This document shows, piece after piece, positions 41,732 to 50,937 of a stretch of DNA of 64,000 nt. A model generated the notes under the pieces. The model did no database searches, was not told the origin of the DNA, and saw only the letters and a list, made by a program, of their open reading frames with translations. Numbering within the stretch: position 1 is the stretch's first letter; every line of letters starts with the position of its first letter. The stretch spans positions 124,001 to 188,000 of the forward strand of contig CAWJSI010000015.1 of NCBI GenBank assembly GCA_963845485.1, written 5' to 3'. The stretch comes from Bog-756 sp963845485. GTDB lineage: Bacteria > Actinomycetota > Acidimicrobiia > Acidimicrobiales > RAAP-2. A program made the translations under genes and the position numbers.

Positions 41732-42736
41732 TCAGGCCACGCCGTTGCTGCCGGTGGTTCCAGAATCCACGGTCGGAGACCATGGATCGTCGGCGATGGG
41801 AGGCGGCATGATGGTCACCTGGGCCAGGCCGTCGTCCTGCCCGTCGCCTTGCTCGGTTGCCACCTCGGGTGGCGGGGGAGGTGCCGCCACGTTGGCGCCG
41901 TCGATCACGTCGGCCATCGGCACCGGAGCCGTCGGCGGATCGGGCAGGGAGTGGACGTCGGCATCGGGGGTGGGCTGCACGGGCAGTCCCAGCAGCGGGG
42001 CCCGGTGGTCGTCGGCTCCACCGTGTAGCTCGATAAGGCCGACCGAGTGCAGCTCGCGCAGCGTCCGGAGCCCCTCGATCTGAACGCCGCCGATGCGGTC
42101 GAGGACCTCTTTGACCAGGAGCCCGCTGGTGCCGACGGAGGTCAGGACCCGCCACTGGTCCGTTCGGATCTGGACGTCCTGTCCGGGGGGCTCGGCCGCG
42201 AGGGTCACGACGGCCTCGAGGGGTACGTCGTGGCGGACCTCCCGCCACTCCTCGACTTGGGGTCGGACTTCGTTCAGCACCGCACCCACCGGCACGGTGG
42301 GTTGCCCGCTGGAGGAGACCAGGCCCTCGGTGAAGTAGAACCAGCCCTCGATGACGCAGGCCAGTTCGAATACGGCCTGTCCGATGGTGGTCGCCGCCCC
42401 GACGTGGGCGTTCGAGAGTTCTCCGTCGGCCAGCCAGACCTTCCCGTCGACGGCTTCGCTTACCACGTGGAGTTCGCCGGACTGCTTGGTGGAGGCGAGC
42501 ATGGCGAGGACGTCGGACAGAGCGAAGGCGGCCAAGGAGCCCACCAGGGATGCCGCCGGCGCCTCGTCGGAGGACTCGTGTTCGAACATGATGGGTTCCT
42601 TCCCCTCTGGACTCGGCGCAGGCCACGAAGTCGGGACCTGCATGACCGTCGCCGCACTGTCGGATGCGGATGCCTCGACTGGCTGTTCGCTCGGCTGACC
42701 AAACGCCTCGTCGATCGTGTTCGCCTGCTCATCCAT
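41732..42736 (-). CDS. DUF4388 domain protein
   Basis: A 334-residue cytoplasmic protein from the ATG at 42736 (GGAAGG upstream). The DUF4388 domain begins at LVGSLAAFALSDVLAMLAST and runs through SGELHVVSEAVDGKVWLADG and AVFELACVIEGWFYF. A helical domain follows (DQWRVLTSVGTSGLLVKEVL, winged-helix-like) and the C-terminal 90 residues are Pro/Asp-rich and disordered. DUF4388 proteins are often linked to signalling in gliding or cell-surface control; the role here is unknown. It is convergent with the DUF4190 gene. Confidence 0.82.
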   Translation of the reverse strand: MDEQANTIDEAFGQPSEQPVEASASDSAATVMQVPTSWPAPSPEGKEPIMFEHESSDEAPAASLVGSLAAFALSDVLAMLASTKQSGELHVVSEAVDGKVWLADGELSNAHVGAATTIGQAVFELACVIEGWFYFTEGLVSSSGQPTVPVGAVLNEVRPQVEEWREVRHDVPLEAVVTLAAEPPGQDVQIRTDQWRVLTSVGTSGLLVKEVLDRIGGVQIEGLRTLRELHSVGLIELHGGADDHRAPLLGLPVQPTPDADVHSLPDPPTAPVPMADVIDGANVAAPPPPPEVATEQGDGQDDGLAQVTIMPPPIADDPWSPTVDSGTTGSNGVA

Positions 42737-43029
42737 GGGTGATCCTTCCGAGGACCGGCGTTTCCAAGCCATCTCCGCGTCCTTCGTTCGCTACACCTGC
42801 CGTTCCCATAGTAACCGCTAGGAGTGAACTACTCAACACTCTAGGTGGGCTTTTCCCAGACGTTCCTCGCGGTGTCCTTGGGTGGCCCGAGAGGCTCGTG
42901 GAGCCTTATGGACAGAGGTTGGTAGGGGAAGGCCTCTCACTGATGCGATGAGGGAACGTCCCACGTCAGGACGGCCGGTTTCGGGTTTGCCCGAAGTTCG
43001 ACCCGAGGCCCGGAGGCGACCATGATCGG

Positions 43030-43869
43030 GTGATGACCGAGCCATCCGCCCCCCGCCCGCTTTCGTCGTACGACGACTTTCAGCACCTTCGTTTCGACCG
43101 GCCGAAGCCTGGAGTCCTGCTCGTGACCATCGATCGACCCGAAGTCCTGAATGCCGCCAATGAACAGCTCCACCGTGAGTTCTCTGCGATCTGGCCGGTA
43201 GTCGACGCGGATCCCTCGGTGGCGGCATCGGTCATCACCGGGGCAGGTCGGGCCTTTTCCGCCGGCGGCGACCTGGCCATGGTGGAGCGTATGACCACCG
43301 ATCACGCCGCGGTTGTCGAGCAGTGGAAGGACGCCAAGGCCGTGGTGGACGCCATGCTGGCCTCGGTCAAACCCGTCGTCTCAGCCATCAACGGGGTGGC
43401 CGTGGGTGCCGGGCTGGCCGTCGCCCTACTTGCCGATGTGAGCATCATCGCCGAGTCGGCCCGTCTGTCCGACGGGCATACCCGCCTCGGGGTGGCCGCG
43501 GGTGATCATGCCGCCATCTTGTGGCCGCTCCTGTGCGGAATGGCCAAGGCCAAGTACTACCTGATGACGGCCGACTTCATCGAGGGGGCCGAAGCCGAGC
43601 GGATCGGCCTGGTCACTCGCTGCGTCCCCGATGCCGACGTGGTGGACGAGGCCTTGGCGGTTGCCGAACGGCTGGCCCAGGGGAGCAGGACGGCCATCCA
43701 GTGGACCAAGCAGGTCCTCAACCACTGGATGGTGACCAATGCTCCGGTGTTCGGCGAGTCGCTGGCTCTGGAGATGCTCGGATTCCTCGGTCCGGACGCC
43801 GCTGAGGGTCTTGCCGCGGTGAAAGAGCGCCGCCCGCCAGTCTTTCCCTCTGCTCGTCTCAACCCATGA
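43030..43869 (+). CDS. Enoyl-CoA hydratase/isomerase family protein
   Basis: A 279-residue crotonase-fold enzyme. The oxyanion-hole motifs are GRAFSAGGDLAM (about residues 76-87) and INGVAVGAGLAVALLADVSI (118-137). The Glu pair of true hydratases is not clearly present: the first Glu position is in ADVSIIAESARLSDGHTRLG, where the usual E..G pattern is D.HT. It may therefore be an isomerase, hydrolase or other crotonase member acting on an acyl-CoA. It stands alone. Confidence 0.85.
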   Translation: MMTEPSAPRPLSSYDDFQHLRFDRPKPGVLLVTIDRPEVLNAANEQLHREFSAIWPVVDADPSVAASVITGAGRAFSAGGDLAMVERMTTDHAAVVEQWKDAKAVVDAMLASVKPVVSAINGVAVGAGLAVALLADVSIIAESARLSDGHTRLGVAAGDHAAILWPLLCGMAKAKYYLMTADFIEGAEAERIGLVTRCVPDADVVDEALAVAERLAQGSRTAIQWTKQVLNHWMVTNAPVFGESLALEMLGFLGPDAAEGLAAVKERRPPVFPSARLNP

Positions 43870-43971
43870 TCCCGGACCGGTCCGCCGCTGTTGCGAGGTG
43901 AAGCGCCGAAGGAGGCCTCTGGCTCGGAGCGACGCCAGCAGGCGCCCCCTCACATCACTCGTCGCCCATTG

Positions 43972-44940
43972 CTAGCCGAGGAGCCCGAGGTCGCGCAGGT
44001 TTTCGGCCGTGTCGACGATCGTCGACTCGACAGACCGTGGGCGCCAGCCGAGCTCTTCACGTGCCCGGTCGTTGTGAATGATCAGTCGAGGGGGCTCAGG
44101 CCCCGGCGCTTCGGCTGTCGGCACCCGCTCAGCCAGCGTGCCGAGCCGCTCCCGCAGGATCTGGGCCAGCTCCAAGAAGCTGATGGTTGGTCCGTCGGCC
44201 AACGCCAAGAACCGCTTCCCGACAGCCTCGGGTGTGGCCATGGCCAGGATATGCAGGTTGGCTACGTCACGTACGTCGGCGACACCGAAGCGCTGGCGGC
44301 GCAGGACGGTCACCGTACCGTCGAGCATCCCCTTGATCAGCTGCAACGATGAACGGGCCGGCGTGATCAGTGTCGGACCGAGGATGAAGGTTGGGTTGAC
44401 TACCACCAGCTCAGTCCCGGCGCCCTCTCGGCCGATGAAGTCCCAGGCGGCACGTTCAGCGATCGTCTTGGATCGTGGGTAGGGAGGCAGACCGGGCGTG
44501 TCCGGATCGGTCCAGTCGGCCTCGGTGTACTCGGCACCGGGCTTGGGTGAGTAGCCGACAGCTGCGAACGACGAGGTCAGCACGACGCGCCTGGCTCCCG
44601 CATCCCGCGCCGCCCGTAGGGCTCGCAGCGTGCCGTCGCGGGCCGGAACGACCAACTCGTCGGGATCGTCGGGCTGGGTCGCCGGAATCGGCGAGGCGAC
44701 GTGGTGGATCTCCTGGCAATCCTCCGCGGCGATGGCCCAGCCGTCGTCAACGGTCAGGTCGACGGTCGCCGTCTCGAGGCCACCGTCGTCAGCACCTCCG
44801 CGACGCACCGCCGTTCGAACGTCGGCTTCACGCTCCGGGGAGCGGATCGTCGTCCTTACCTGGTGGCCGTCTCGAAGCAGGGCGGCGATGAGTTGCGTGC
44901 CCAGGTAGCCGGACCCGCCAGTGACCAGCACTGGGCTCAT
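43972..44940 (-). CDS. NAD-dependent epimerase/dehydratase (extended SDR, dihydroflavonol-reductase-like)
   Basis: A 322-residue extended SDR. VLVTGGSGYLGTQLIAALL (4-22) binds NAD(P), EIHHVASP is the second cofactor motif and YPRSKTIAE (YxxxK) the active site, with TSSFAAVGY giving the catalytic Ser region. PTFILGPTLITP follows. Typical substrates are small ketones or aldehydes with an aromatic or sugar ring. It is translationally coupled to the MerR gene upstream (4-bp ATGA overlap), so is probably its regulatory target. Confidence 0.88.
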   Translation of the reverse strand: MSPVLVTGGSGYLGTQLIAALLRDGHQVRTTIRSPEREADVRTAVRRGGADDGGLETATVDLTVDDGWAIAAEDCQEIHHVASPIPATQPDDPDELVVPARDGTLRALRAARDAGARRVVLTSSFAAVGYSPKPGAEYTEADWTDPDTPGLPPYPRSKTIAERAAWDFIGREGAGTELVVVNPTFILGPTLITPARSSLQLIKGMLDGTVTVLRRQRFGVADVRDVANLHILAMATPEAVGKRFLALADGPTISFLELAQILRERLGTLAERVPTAEAPGPEPPRLIIHNDRAREELGWRPRSVESTIVDTAENLRDLGLLG

Positions 44941-45377
44941 CGCAGCACCAACTCCAATCGGGGAATGACCGCTCGCACCTCGAGGTCAGCCTCGGTCTCT
45001 GCCCGGGCATCACCACGGGCGCGTGCGTCCCACAGCGCAGCCTTGGCTCGTAGGTACTCCAGGTGTGTCTGCAGCGTCACGAGCTCGGCCTCGACCCGTT
45101 CGGCATGACGAAGCAGCAGGTCGCGCTGATCATCGGCCGCCACGTTGCCCCGAGCGCGGTTGGCTTGGTAGGTGCGCATGTCCTCGATCCCCACCCCCAT
45201 GGCGCGCAGGCAAGCCAGCGCCTGAACCGTGTCGAGGTCCTGCTGGCAGTAACGGCGATGGTGGCTGCTCGGATCCCGCTCGATCGGGCCAATCAGGCCG
45301 ACCTGCTCGTAGTAGCGCAGCGTCGGGGCGCTCAATCCGCTCCGCCGGGACGCTTCTTGCATGGTGAAAGCGCTCAT
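44937..45377 (-). CDS. MerR-family transcriptional regulator
   Basis: A 146-residue regulator with an N-terminal winged-helix MTIQEASRRSG-type module (FTMQEASRRSGLSAPTLRYY, residues 4-23), YEQVGLIGPIER wing, then RRYCQQDLDTVQALACLRAM and a long coiled-coil dimer helix (about 78-120). There are no Cys residues typical of metal sensors in the C-terminus. It is read in one operon with the SDR gene, a common arrangement where the regulator senses the enzyme's substrate or oxidative/electrophile stress. Confidence 0.9.
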   Translation of the reverse strand: MSAFTMQEASRRSGLSAPTLRYYEQVGLIGPIERDPSSHHRRYCQQDLDTVQALACLRAMGVGIEDMRTYQANRARGNVAADDQRDLLLRHAERVEAELVTLQTHLEYLRAKAALWDARARGDARAETEADLEVRAVIPRLELVLR

Positions 45378-45522
45378 GCCTGGAGCTTCACATACCTCAA
45401 GCGCTTGAAGTCAACGGGTAGACGACTGGGCTGTCGACGAAAGTCTGACCTCAGGCGCTCGCAACGCTCGACGGCCGACAATGACCTGGGCCGGTCGGAA
45501 ATGCCGAAGTGAGCCGCCTGGG

Positions 45523-46704
45523 CTACGAGACGGTGACCAGGGTGCCGATGGGGGTCAGCGGATAGACCACCGCGGCGTTGGCCGGTGGCATCTCCACGCA
45601 GCCGTCGCTCTGGGGGTAGCCGTAACTGCCCCGGACGAAGCCATGAAGGGCGTCACCGCCGTTGAAGTAGCTCACCCACGGGATCCCCGGGTCCACGTAC
45701 TTGGACCCGTCGGGGTTGGTGCCCGACATGGTGGTGACCTTGTAGCGAAGATAGACGGGGAAGGTGCCCGACGCCGTGGGGGCCCCGGCGACGCCGGTGT
45801 TGGCCCGCGTGGTGTAGACCGCTGCGCCGTTGCTGTAGACGGTGGTCGTCTCGGGGAGCGACTTCGAGACGTAGACGTAGTTGTACGGCGAGGCGTTCAC
45901 GGTTCCGGCAGAGGCGTCGGCAAGCAGCTGCTGCCACACCCCGGGACCGGCCAGCCCGTCGGTCTTCATATTGTGCTGGGACTCGAACGCCATCACGGCG
46001 CCGTTGGTGATCTGGTTGGTCGTACCCACGGTCCAGAGCGCCACCAGTGACGCCGGCTCGTTCCATCGCCAGTTGAACGTTCCCTCCTGGGCCTGGGCCG
46101 CTTCCTGCGGAGCGCTCAGCGGTCGGGCCGGGGTAAAGCTGACCGGAAGGTAGCCCAGCTGGGCGAGGAGCTGCTGGAGCCGCAGGGTGCTTCCTTCCGC
46201 CACGGTGAAGTTGGCCGTGACCGACTGGGCCAGGACCTTGCCGTCGGCACCGGTCACGCCACCGTTGCCCCCCGGAACGGTGATGGTCTCGGTGGCGGAG
46301 GGCACGAACGGGGCGGAGGGCACGAAGGCGAACGTCTCCGGCGTTACCTCACGCCACACCCCGGCGACAGCCGGGGTCAGTGTCGGCGTAGGTGAGTTGG
46401 CGCTGAGGGGAGCGGAGAACTGGACCGACAGCGTGGTGTCGGTGGGTACGTCGGTGGCACCCGAGGTCGGCGTCACTGTGGTCACGGTGAGAGGACCTTG
46501 GTTCACGGCTGCATCCACTCCGTGGACGGCGGTGGACGTGGGGGAGGCCGCGGCACGCTCGGACGGACTGTGCAGGGCGTAGGCCGCCACGGCCACTCCG
46601 ATGAGAACCACTGCGACGCATGCCGTGGCAATGGGGAGTACTTTCCGTCCCGTACGGGCGCGAGGAGGCTCTGTGGACTTCGAATGTGCGTGCGCGGACG
46701 GCAT
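45523..46704 (-). CDS. L,D-transpeptidase (YkuD) with N-terminal membrane anchor
   Basis: A 393-residue cell-wall enzyme. After a basic N-terminus there is one membrane helix (about residues 24-44, LPIATACVAVVLIGVAVAAY), a Ser/Thr linker, an Ig-like domain (about 70-165, VTPTSGATDVPTDTTLSVQF), a peptidoglycan-binding-like helical part (LQQLLAQLGYLPVSF ... AVMAFESQHNMKTDGLAGPG) and the C-terminal YkuD domain with HGFVRGSYGYPQSDGCVEM (nucleophile Cys). Such enzymes make 3-3 cross-links in peptidoglycan, with the catalytic domain outside the membrane. Confidence 0.9.
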   Translation of the reverse strand: MPSAHAHSKSTEPPRARTGRKVLPIATACVAVVLIGVAVAAYALHSPSERAAASPTSTAVHGVDAAVNQGPLTVTTVTPTSGATDVPTDTTLSVQFSAPLSANSPTPTLTPAVAGVWREVTPETFAFVPSAPFVPSATETITVPGGNGGVTGADGKVLAQSVTANFTVAEGSTLRLQQLLAQLGYLPVSFTPARPLSAPQEAAQAQEGTFNWRWNEPASLVALWTVGTTNQITNGAVMAFESQHNMKTDGLAGPGVWQQLLADASAGTVNASPYNYVYVSKSLPETTTVYSNGAAVYTTRANTGVAGAPTASGTFPVYLRYKVTTMSGTNPDGSKYVDPGIPWVSYFNGGDALHGFVRGSYGYPQSDGCVEMPPANAAVVYPLTPIGTLVTVS

Positions 46705-46793
46705 GGATCTCCTTCGGTACAGGGGATTCTACCAGTCCAATGCGGTTTTATGGCAGCAAAACGCCGAGAAATTGCTGATCAGCGCCTCTCGGC

Positions 46794-49208
46794 TCAGCCG
46801 GTGGCGGCCCCCGCCGAAGCCGAGTCGATGCGGCTCCGGATGGCCGCTTCGACCTCGGCGATGAGCTGGAGGTCGGTCAGCTTCGAACCATCCGGTCCCC
46901 GGACGTAGAAGGCGTCGACCACGGCGGAGCCGAACGTCGAGACCTTGGCCGAGCTCACATCCAGGTGGCAGTCGACCAGGGCCTGGGTGATCCGGTGGAG
47001 CTGGCCCACCACATCCTCGGCGCGTACCTCCACCACGCTGGCCGCGGCCGAGGCGTTGTTATCCACGCTGACCTGCGTGGAAACCAGATGGGGGGTGATG
47101 GCCCGCCGGTCGTTCCGGTAGGTTCTGGCCCGCTCCCTCAACTTGCCTTCGATGGGGAGCGTGCCGTCCATCACCGCGGCGAGGTCATCAGCTAAGCGGG
47201 CGGCGGCCGGCCAGCGGCCCCGGGCCGGTTCGACGGTGAACATCTCGACTGCCACCCCGTCTTCGCCGGCGACCACGGCCGAGCGGACATTGAGCCCGTG
47301 GAGGGCGAGGACCCCGGTCACCTCGGCCAGGAGCCCGGACCGGTCGGCGGCCACCACGGTGACCGTTGGATCCTCGATCGAGAGGGCGGGGACCCCGTGG
47401 TCCCGCACGGTGTCCATGATGACCCGCAGCTCGTCGGTGATCCACGGTGTCGGGGGCGGTGCTGGCTCGCCGGCCAGGAGACGCCCGGTCCGCTCGACCA
47501 GCTCGGCCACCAGGCCCGCCTTCCACGGTCCCCAGGCCGAAGACCCGGTGGCCAGGCTGTCCGCCTCGACCAGGGCGGCCAGGAGCTCGAGGGTGTTCCG
47601 GTTGCCCACTTCGGTGGCCACCCGTTCGGCGGTGGCCGGGTCGTCGAGATCCCGGCGGGTGGCGGTGTCGGGGAGTAGGAGATGGAGCCGCACCATGGTC
47701 ACCAGCGTGTCGACGTCCTCGGGTGGGAGGCCCATCCGTGCCCCGATGGTGGCCACCAGCTCCATCCCGACGTCGGTGTGGTCCCCGGGGAAGCCTTTTC
47801 CAATGTCGTGGAGCAGGGTGCCGAGCAGCAAGAGGTCGGCCCGGGCCACACGATGGGCCAGGATGGCGGCGTTGGCCGTGGCCTCGAGAAGGTGACGGTC
47901 GACCGTGAACCGGTGGTAGGGGTTGCGCTGAGGCTTGTTGCGCACCGCCGCCCATTCGGGCAGATAGCGCTCGAGGAGGCGCCTCTGGTCGAGAGCCTCG
48001 AGGGCGTCGATGGCTGACGGCCCGGTGGCGAGCACTTGCACCAAGGTGCCCCGGAGTTCGTCGCTCCAGGGCTCGTCCGGAAGTGGCGCCTTGCGGCCGA
48101 GGAGGTTGAGAGCGTCGCGCCCGATGGGAAGGTTCTTCTCCGCGGCCACCCGGGCCAGACGGATGGAAAGGGACGGGTCGCCGGATACGTCGGCCGAGGG
48201 GGTCAGCACCACTTCGTCGTCGGTTACCCCGATGCCGGGTTCGTCAGCCAGTTCGGTGAAGGTGGGGGTTTCTTCGGTGCCGCGGCCACCGGCCCGCCGC
48301 CGTGAGCGGCCCGAACGCTTCGAGCGTTGCCAGGCCCCACGCCGACGCCACGCATCGTCGCCTTCCCAGGTCACGGTCCGACCGGCGGTGGCCACGTCGA
48401 GCATGAGCGCATCGGAATTCTCCTCGCCGAGCGCCTTGGCCACTTGATCCTGCTCTTGGAGGAGCAGTCGGTTCTGCTCGCGCCCGGCCCGCCGGTGCAA
48501 CTCGACCCGGATGGACGTGAGTACTCTCCTGGCGCTGTCGATGGCCACCGTGTCGACGTAGTCGGCGAGAGCGGGTACGGCCATCATGAGGGCGGTCAGG
48601 GCCGCAATGTCCCGGAGCCCCCCGTGGGATTCCTTCAGGTCGGGTTCGAGTAGGAAGCCGACGTCGCCGTTCGACCGGTGCCGCTCGGCCACCAGGTCGA
48701 CGAGCACGGTCAGCCAGGGTGGCTTCTGCTTCTCCCACCGCTCGCGGGCCCCCTCGATCACCGGCTCGGCGACCTTTGGATCACCGCAGACCACCCGGGC
48801 GTCGAGCAGCCCGAGAGCGACCCGGAGGTCCTCAGCCGCCACCTCGAGGGCGTCACCGGGCCTACGGACGCTGTGGTCCAAGGTGATCCCTTCGTCCCAC
48901 ACCGGGTACCAGATCTTGTCCGCGGTGGCGGACAGGTTCCGCCTGCCCTTGTGGAGGAGAACCACGTCGAGATCGCTGAACGGGCAGAGTTCCGAGCGCC
49001 CATAGCCACCCACCGCCATGAGGGCTAGGCCACGGCTGTCGCCGTCGGTGGCCCGCTCGAACAGGTCCGTTAGCCACTCGTCAGCCGCCTCGGCGTACGC
49101 CAGACAGAAGGCATCGCCCTGCAGGTCGGTACGCTCGATGAGCGCTTGCCGTCGGGCACGCAGGGACACGGCCGGACCGTACCACCGGGTCAGGAGGCTG
49201 CGGCTCAT
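46794..49208 (-). CDS. glnD: [Protein-PII] uridylyltransferase/uridylyl-removing enzyme GlnD
   Basis: A bifunctional nitrogen sensor of 804 residues that adds or removes UMP (AMP in actinobacteria) on PII. The nucleotidyltransferase motif GGYGRSELCPFSDLDVV (67-83, Asp79 and Asp81) is at the N-terminus; the HD domain shows LLGTLLHDIGKGFPGDHTDVG (about 465-485) and two ACT domains occupy the last ~200 residues (TVVAADRSGLLAEVTGVLAL and VEVRAEDVVGQLHRITQAL). In many actinobacteria glnD follows amtB-glnB; neither is adjacent here. Residues 290-320 form an Arg/Gly-rich insertion. Confidence 0.93.
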   Translation of the reverse strand: MSRSLLTRWYGPAVSLRARRQALIERTDLQGDAFCLAYAEAADEWLTDLFERATDGDSRGLALMAVGGYGRSELCPFSDLDVVLLHKGRRNLSATADKIWYPVWDEGITLDHSVRRPGDALEVAAEDLRVALGLLDARVVCGDPKVAEPVIEGARERWEKQKPPWLTVLVDLVAERHRSNGDVGFLLEPDLKESHGGLRDIAALTALMMAVPALADYVDTVAIDSARRVLTSIRVELHRRAGREQNRLLLQEQDQVAKALGEENSDALMLDVATAGRTVTWEGDDAWRRRGAWQRSKRSGRSRRRAGGRGTEETPTFTELADEPGIGVTDDEVVLTPSADVSGDPSLSIRLARVAAEKNLPIGRDALNLLGRKAPLPDEPWSDELRGTLVQVLATGPSAIDALEALDQRRLLERYLPEWAAVRNKPQRNPYHRFTVDRHLLEATANAAILAHRVARADLLLLGTLLHDIGKGFPGDHTDVGMELVATIGARMGLPPEDVDTLVTMVRLHLLLPDTATRRDLDDPATAERVATEVGNRNTLELLAALVEADSLATGSSAWGPWKAGLVAELVERTGRLLAGEPAPPPTPWITDELRVIMDTVRDHGVPALSIEDPTVTVVAADRSGLLAEVTGVLALHGLNVRSAVVAGEDGVAVEMFTVEPARGRWPAAARLADDLAAVMDGTLPIEGKLRERARTYRNDRRAITPHLVSTQVSVDNNASAAASVVEVRAEDVVGQLHRITQALVDCHLDVSSAKVSTFGSAVVDAFYVRGPDGSKLTDLQLIAEVEAAIRSRIDSASAGAATG

Positions 49209-49276
49209 GGGCGTCCTGATGTCAATGCCTAGGGAGGTGACGAACGTTGTTCGCAGCGGGCCGTTACCCTTGAGGC

Positions 49277-49471
49277 ATGGCCGACGAGGAACGCAGCGGA
49301 CTCAGTCTGTTCGATGGGGTGCTCATCGTGGGAGGTGGGATCATCGCCATCGTGGTGGCGTTCGCCATCCTCAGTTTTGTGGCCGGTGTCATCTGGTTCA
49401 TCGTGAAGCTCGTGGTGGTGGTGGCCCTGATCGCACTGGTGGCCAAGCTGGTCTTCGGCCGCCGTTCCTGA
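49277..49471 (+). CDS. Small membrane protein
   Basis: A 64-residue protein with two closely spaced hydrophobic segments (GVLIVGGGIIAIVVAFAILS at 14-33 and FIVKLVVVVALIALVAKLVF at 41-60), a short acidic N-terminus and an Arg-rich end. It is divergent from glnD by 68 bp. Function unknown. A palindrome GAGCGATCGCTC (49470-49481) covers the end of the gene. Confidence 0.65.
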   Translation: MADEERSGLSLFDGVLIVGGGIIAIVVAFAILSFVAGVIWFIVKLVVVVALIALVAKLVFGRRS

Positions 49472-49493
49472 GCGATCGCTCGGTCCGCGGAGA

Positions 49494-50519
49494 TCAGCCG
49501 ATCATCGACTGGAACAGCTCGATGTGCTCGGCCACCATACGGTCGGTCGAGAAGTAGCCCTCGACAGCCTGGCGGCAGTCACTTCGCTTCAGCTGATCCA
49601 ACTTACCGATGGCCTCGACCATGGCATCGTCGTCCACGCAGATGAACCCGGTTCGACCTTCGTCAACGACCTCGGGTGCGGCACCCTCTGGAAAGGCCAG
49701 CACCGGGGTGCCACAGGCCATGGCCTCGATCATGACCATGCCGAAGGGCTCGTTCCAGCGGATCGGGAACAAGAGGGCTGAAGCTCCGGCCAGCAGCTCG
49801 AGCTTGCGCTCGTGGGAGACCTCGCCCAGGTAGTGGGCATCCGGACCCAGTAGCGGTTCCACCTCCTCGGTGAAATAGCGCATCTCCCAGGGCTCACGCA
49901 TCTTTGCCGCCAGCATGATCCGGATCCCCGCCTTCCTGGCGATCCGGATGGCCCGGTGGGCGCCTTTGTCGGCGGCCATCCGACCCAGGAACACGACGTA
50001 GGGTCCGTCTTCATCGCCACTTCCGTCACCGACCGGGAAATGGCTGGCGTCGACACCATGATGGATGACCCGGGCGATGGGGATGTCGGGTGCCGCTCGC
50101 CGCTGGGCATGGGAGATAGCCACAATGGGTACCCGAGCCGCGTTCACCCGGTAGATATCGGTGAGCTCCTCGTTGAAGGGCCCGTGGATGGTGGTGGCCA
50201 CAGGGAGATCCGGATAGTGCTCCGAGTGAAAGGGCCCCATGACGGTGTGATCGTGAACCACGTCGCAGTCCTGCACGGCTTCGTAGGCATGGATCACGTG
50301 ACGGATTTCGGGGACGGCAGCCCCGATGCGAGTGCCCTCGGCTGCCGGGAGCACCCATTTCCGCGGTACCGGACACGTCGAATCACCCGTGGCGAAGAGC
50401 AGGACGTCGTGGCCGGCGTCTTGGAGTCCCCTGGCCAACTGGTCCACGACCAGCTCGATCCCTCCGTAGAGAAGGGGTGGGATCGGAGTCCAGGGAGGGG
50501 CGATCATTCCTATCCGCAT
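49494..50519 (-). CDS. GT4-family glycosyltransferase
   Basis: A 341-residue GT-B enzyme from the ATG at 50519. The N-terminal domain begins RIGMIAPPWTPIPPLLYGGI (donor/acceptor loop) and contains DCDVVHDHTVMGP. The C-terminal domain has YVVFLGRMAADKGAHRAIRI, FPIRWNEPFGMVMIEAMACG (E-x7-E motif) and VLAFPEGAAPEVVDEG. Relatives in actinobacteria use nucleotide sugars; this subgroup (WTPIPPxxYGGIE) is often near trehalose or compatible-solute genes but the product is not known. A longer frame to 51044 runs antisense through tRNA-Cys and is rejected. Confidence 0.9.
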   Translation of the reverse strand: MRIGMIAPPWTPIPPLLYGGIELVVDQLARGLQDAGHDVLLFATGDSTCPVPRKWVLPAAEGTRIGAAVPEIRHVIHAYEAVQDCDVVHDHTVMGPFHSEHYPDLPVATTIHGPFNEELTDIYRVNAARVPIVAISHAQRRAAPDIPIARVIHHGVDASHFPVGDGSGDEDGPYVVFLGRMAADKGAHRAIRIARKAGIRIMLAAKMREPWEMRYFTEEVEPLLGPDAHYLGEVSHERKLELLAGASALLFPIRWNEPFGMVMIEAMACGTPVLAFPEGAAPEVVDEGRTGFICVDDDAMVEAIGKLDQLKRSDCRQAVEGYFSTDRMVAEHIELFQSMIG

Positions 50520-50568
50520 GAGGAGATTCAAGCATCCCGACGGGGAGGATAGGATCGCCGCACGCCAC

Positions 50569-50640
50569 GGCGGCGTGGCCGAGTGGTTTAGGCAGGGGCC
50601 TGCAAAGCCCCGTACGGCGGTTCGATTCCGCCCGCCGCCT
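50569..50640 (+). tRNA. tRNA-Cys (GCA)
   Basis: The acceptor stem GGCGGCG / CGCCGCC, anticodon stem GGGGC-CTGCAAA-GCCCC with anticodon GCA, and T-arm GGCGGTTCGATTCCGCC fold into a standard cloverleaf of 72 nt. The discriminator base is T, as required for tRNA-Cys. CCA is not encoded. Confidence 0.95.
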
Positions 50641-50937
50641 CGAAGGAAACCTGCTGGTCGGAATCGCACTCCGAGATTCTGACCAAGTGGCGAGAGGTGC
50701 TCATGGCCCCTTCGTCGCGGTCCCACGCCCGACGGGACGTCCGCGGGTGAACCTTGTGTGACAGAAGTCTTCGCAAGCGACGGTGGCCTCGCGCCCCCTT
50801 TTCGGTTGAACACCAGGCCGGCGCACCGTCGTGCGGCCGTCCACGCGGCGCGGCCTTGTCCATGAGCGTAAGCTTCTTGCCGATTCGGGCGGGGGCCCAG
50901 AAGCACCAGCTCAGACGCTCTGTTGAGGGGAGGCAAG

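Noticed and set aside
40812..42626. Minus-strand open frame of 604 codons
   Set aside because: It lies antisense to rdgB and the DUF4190 gene and in another frame of DUF4388; the low-complexity Arg-rich translation is not protein-like.
47188..47955. Minus-strand Arg/Gly-rich frame within glnD
   Set aside because: It overlaps GlnD in another frame; GlnD motifs are continuous there.
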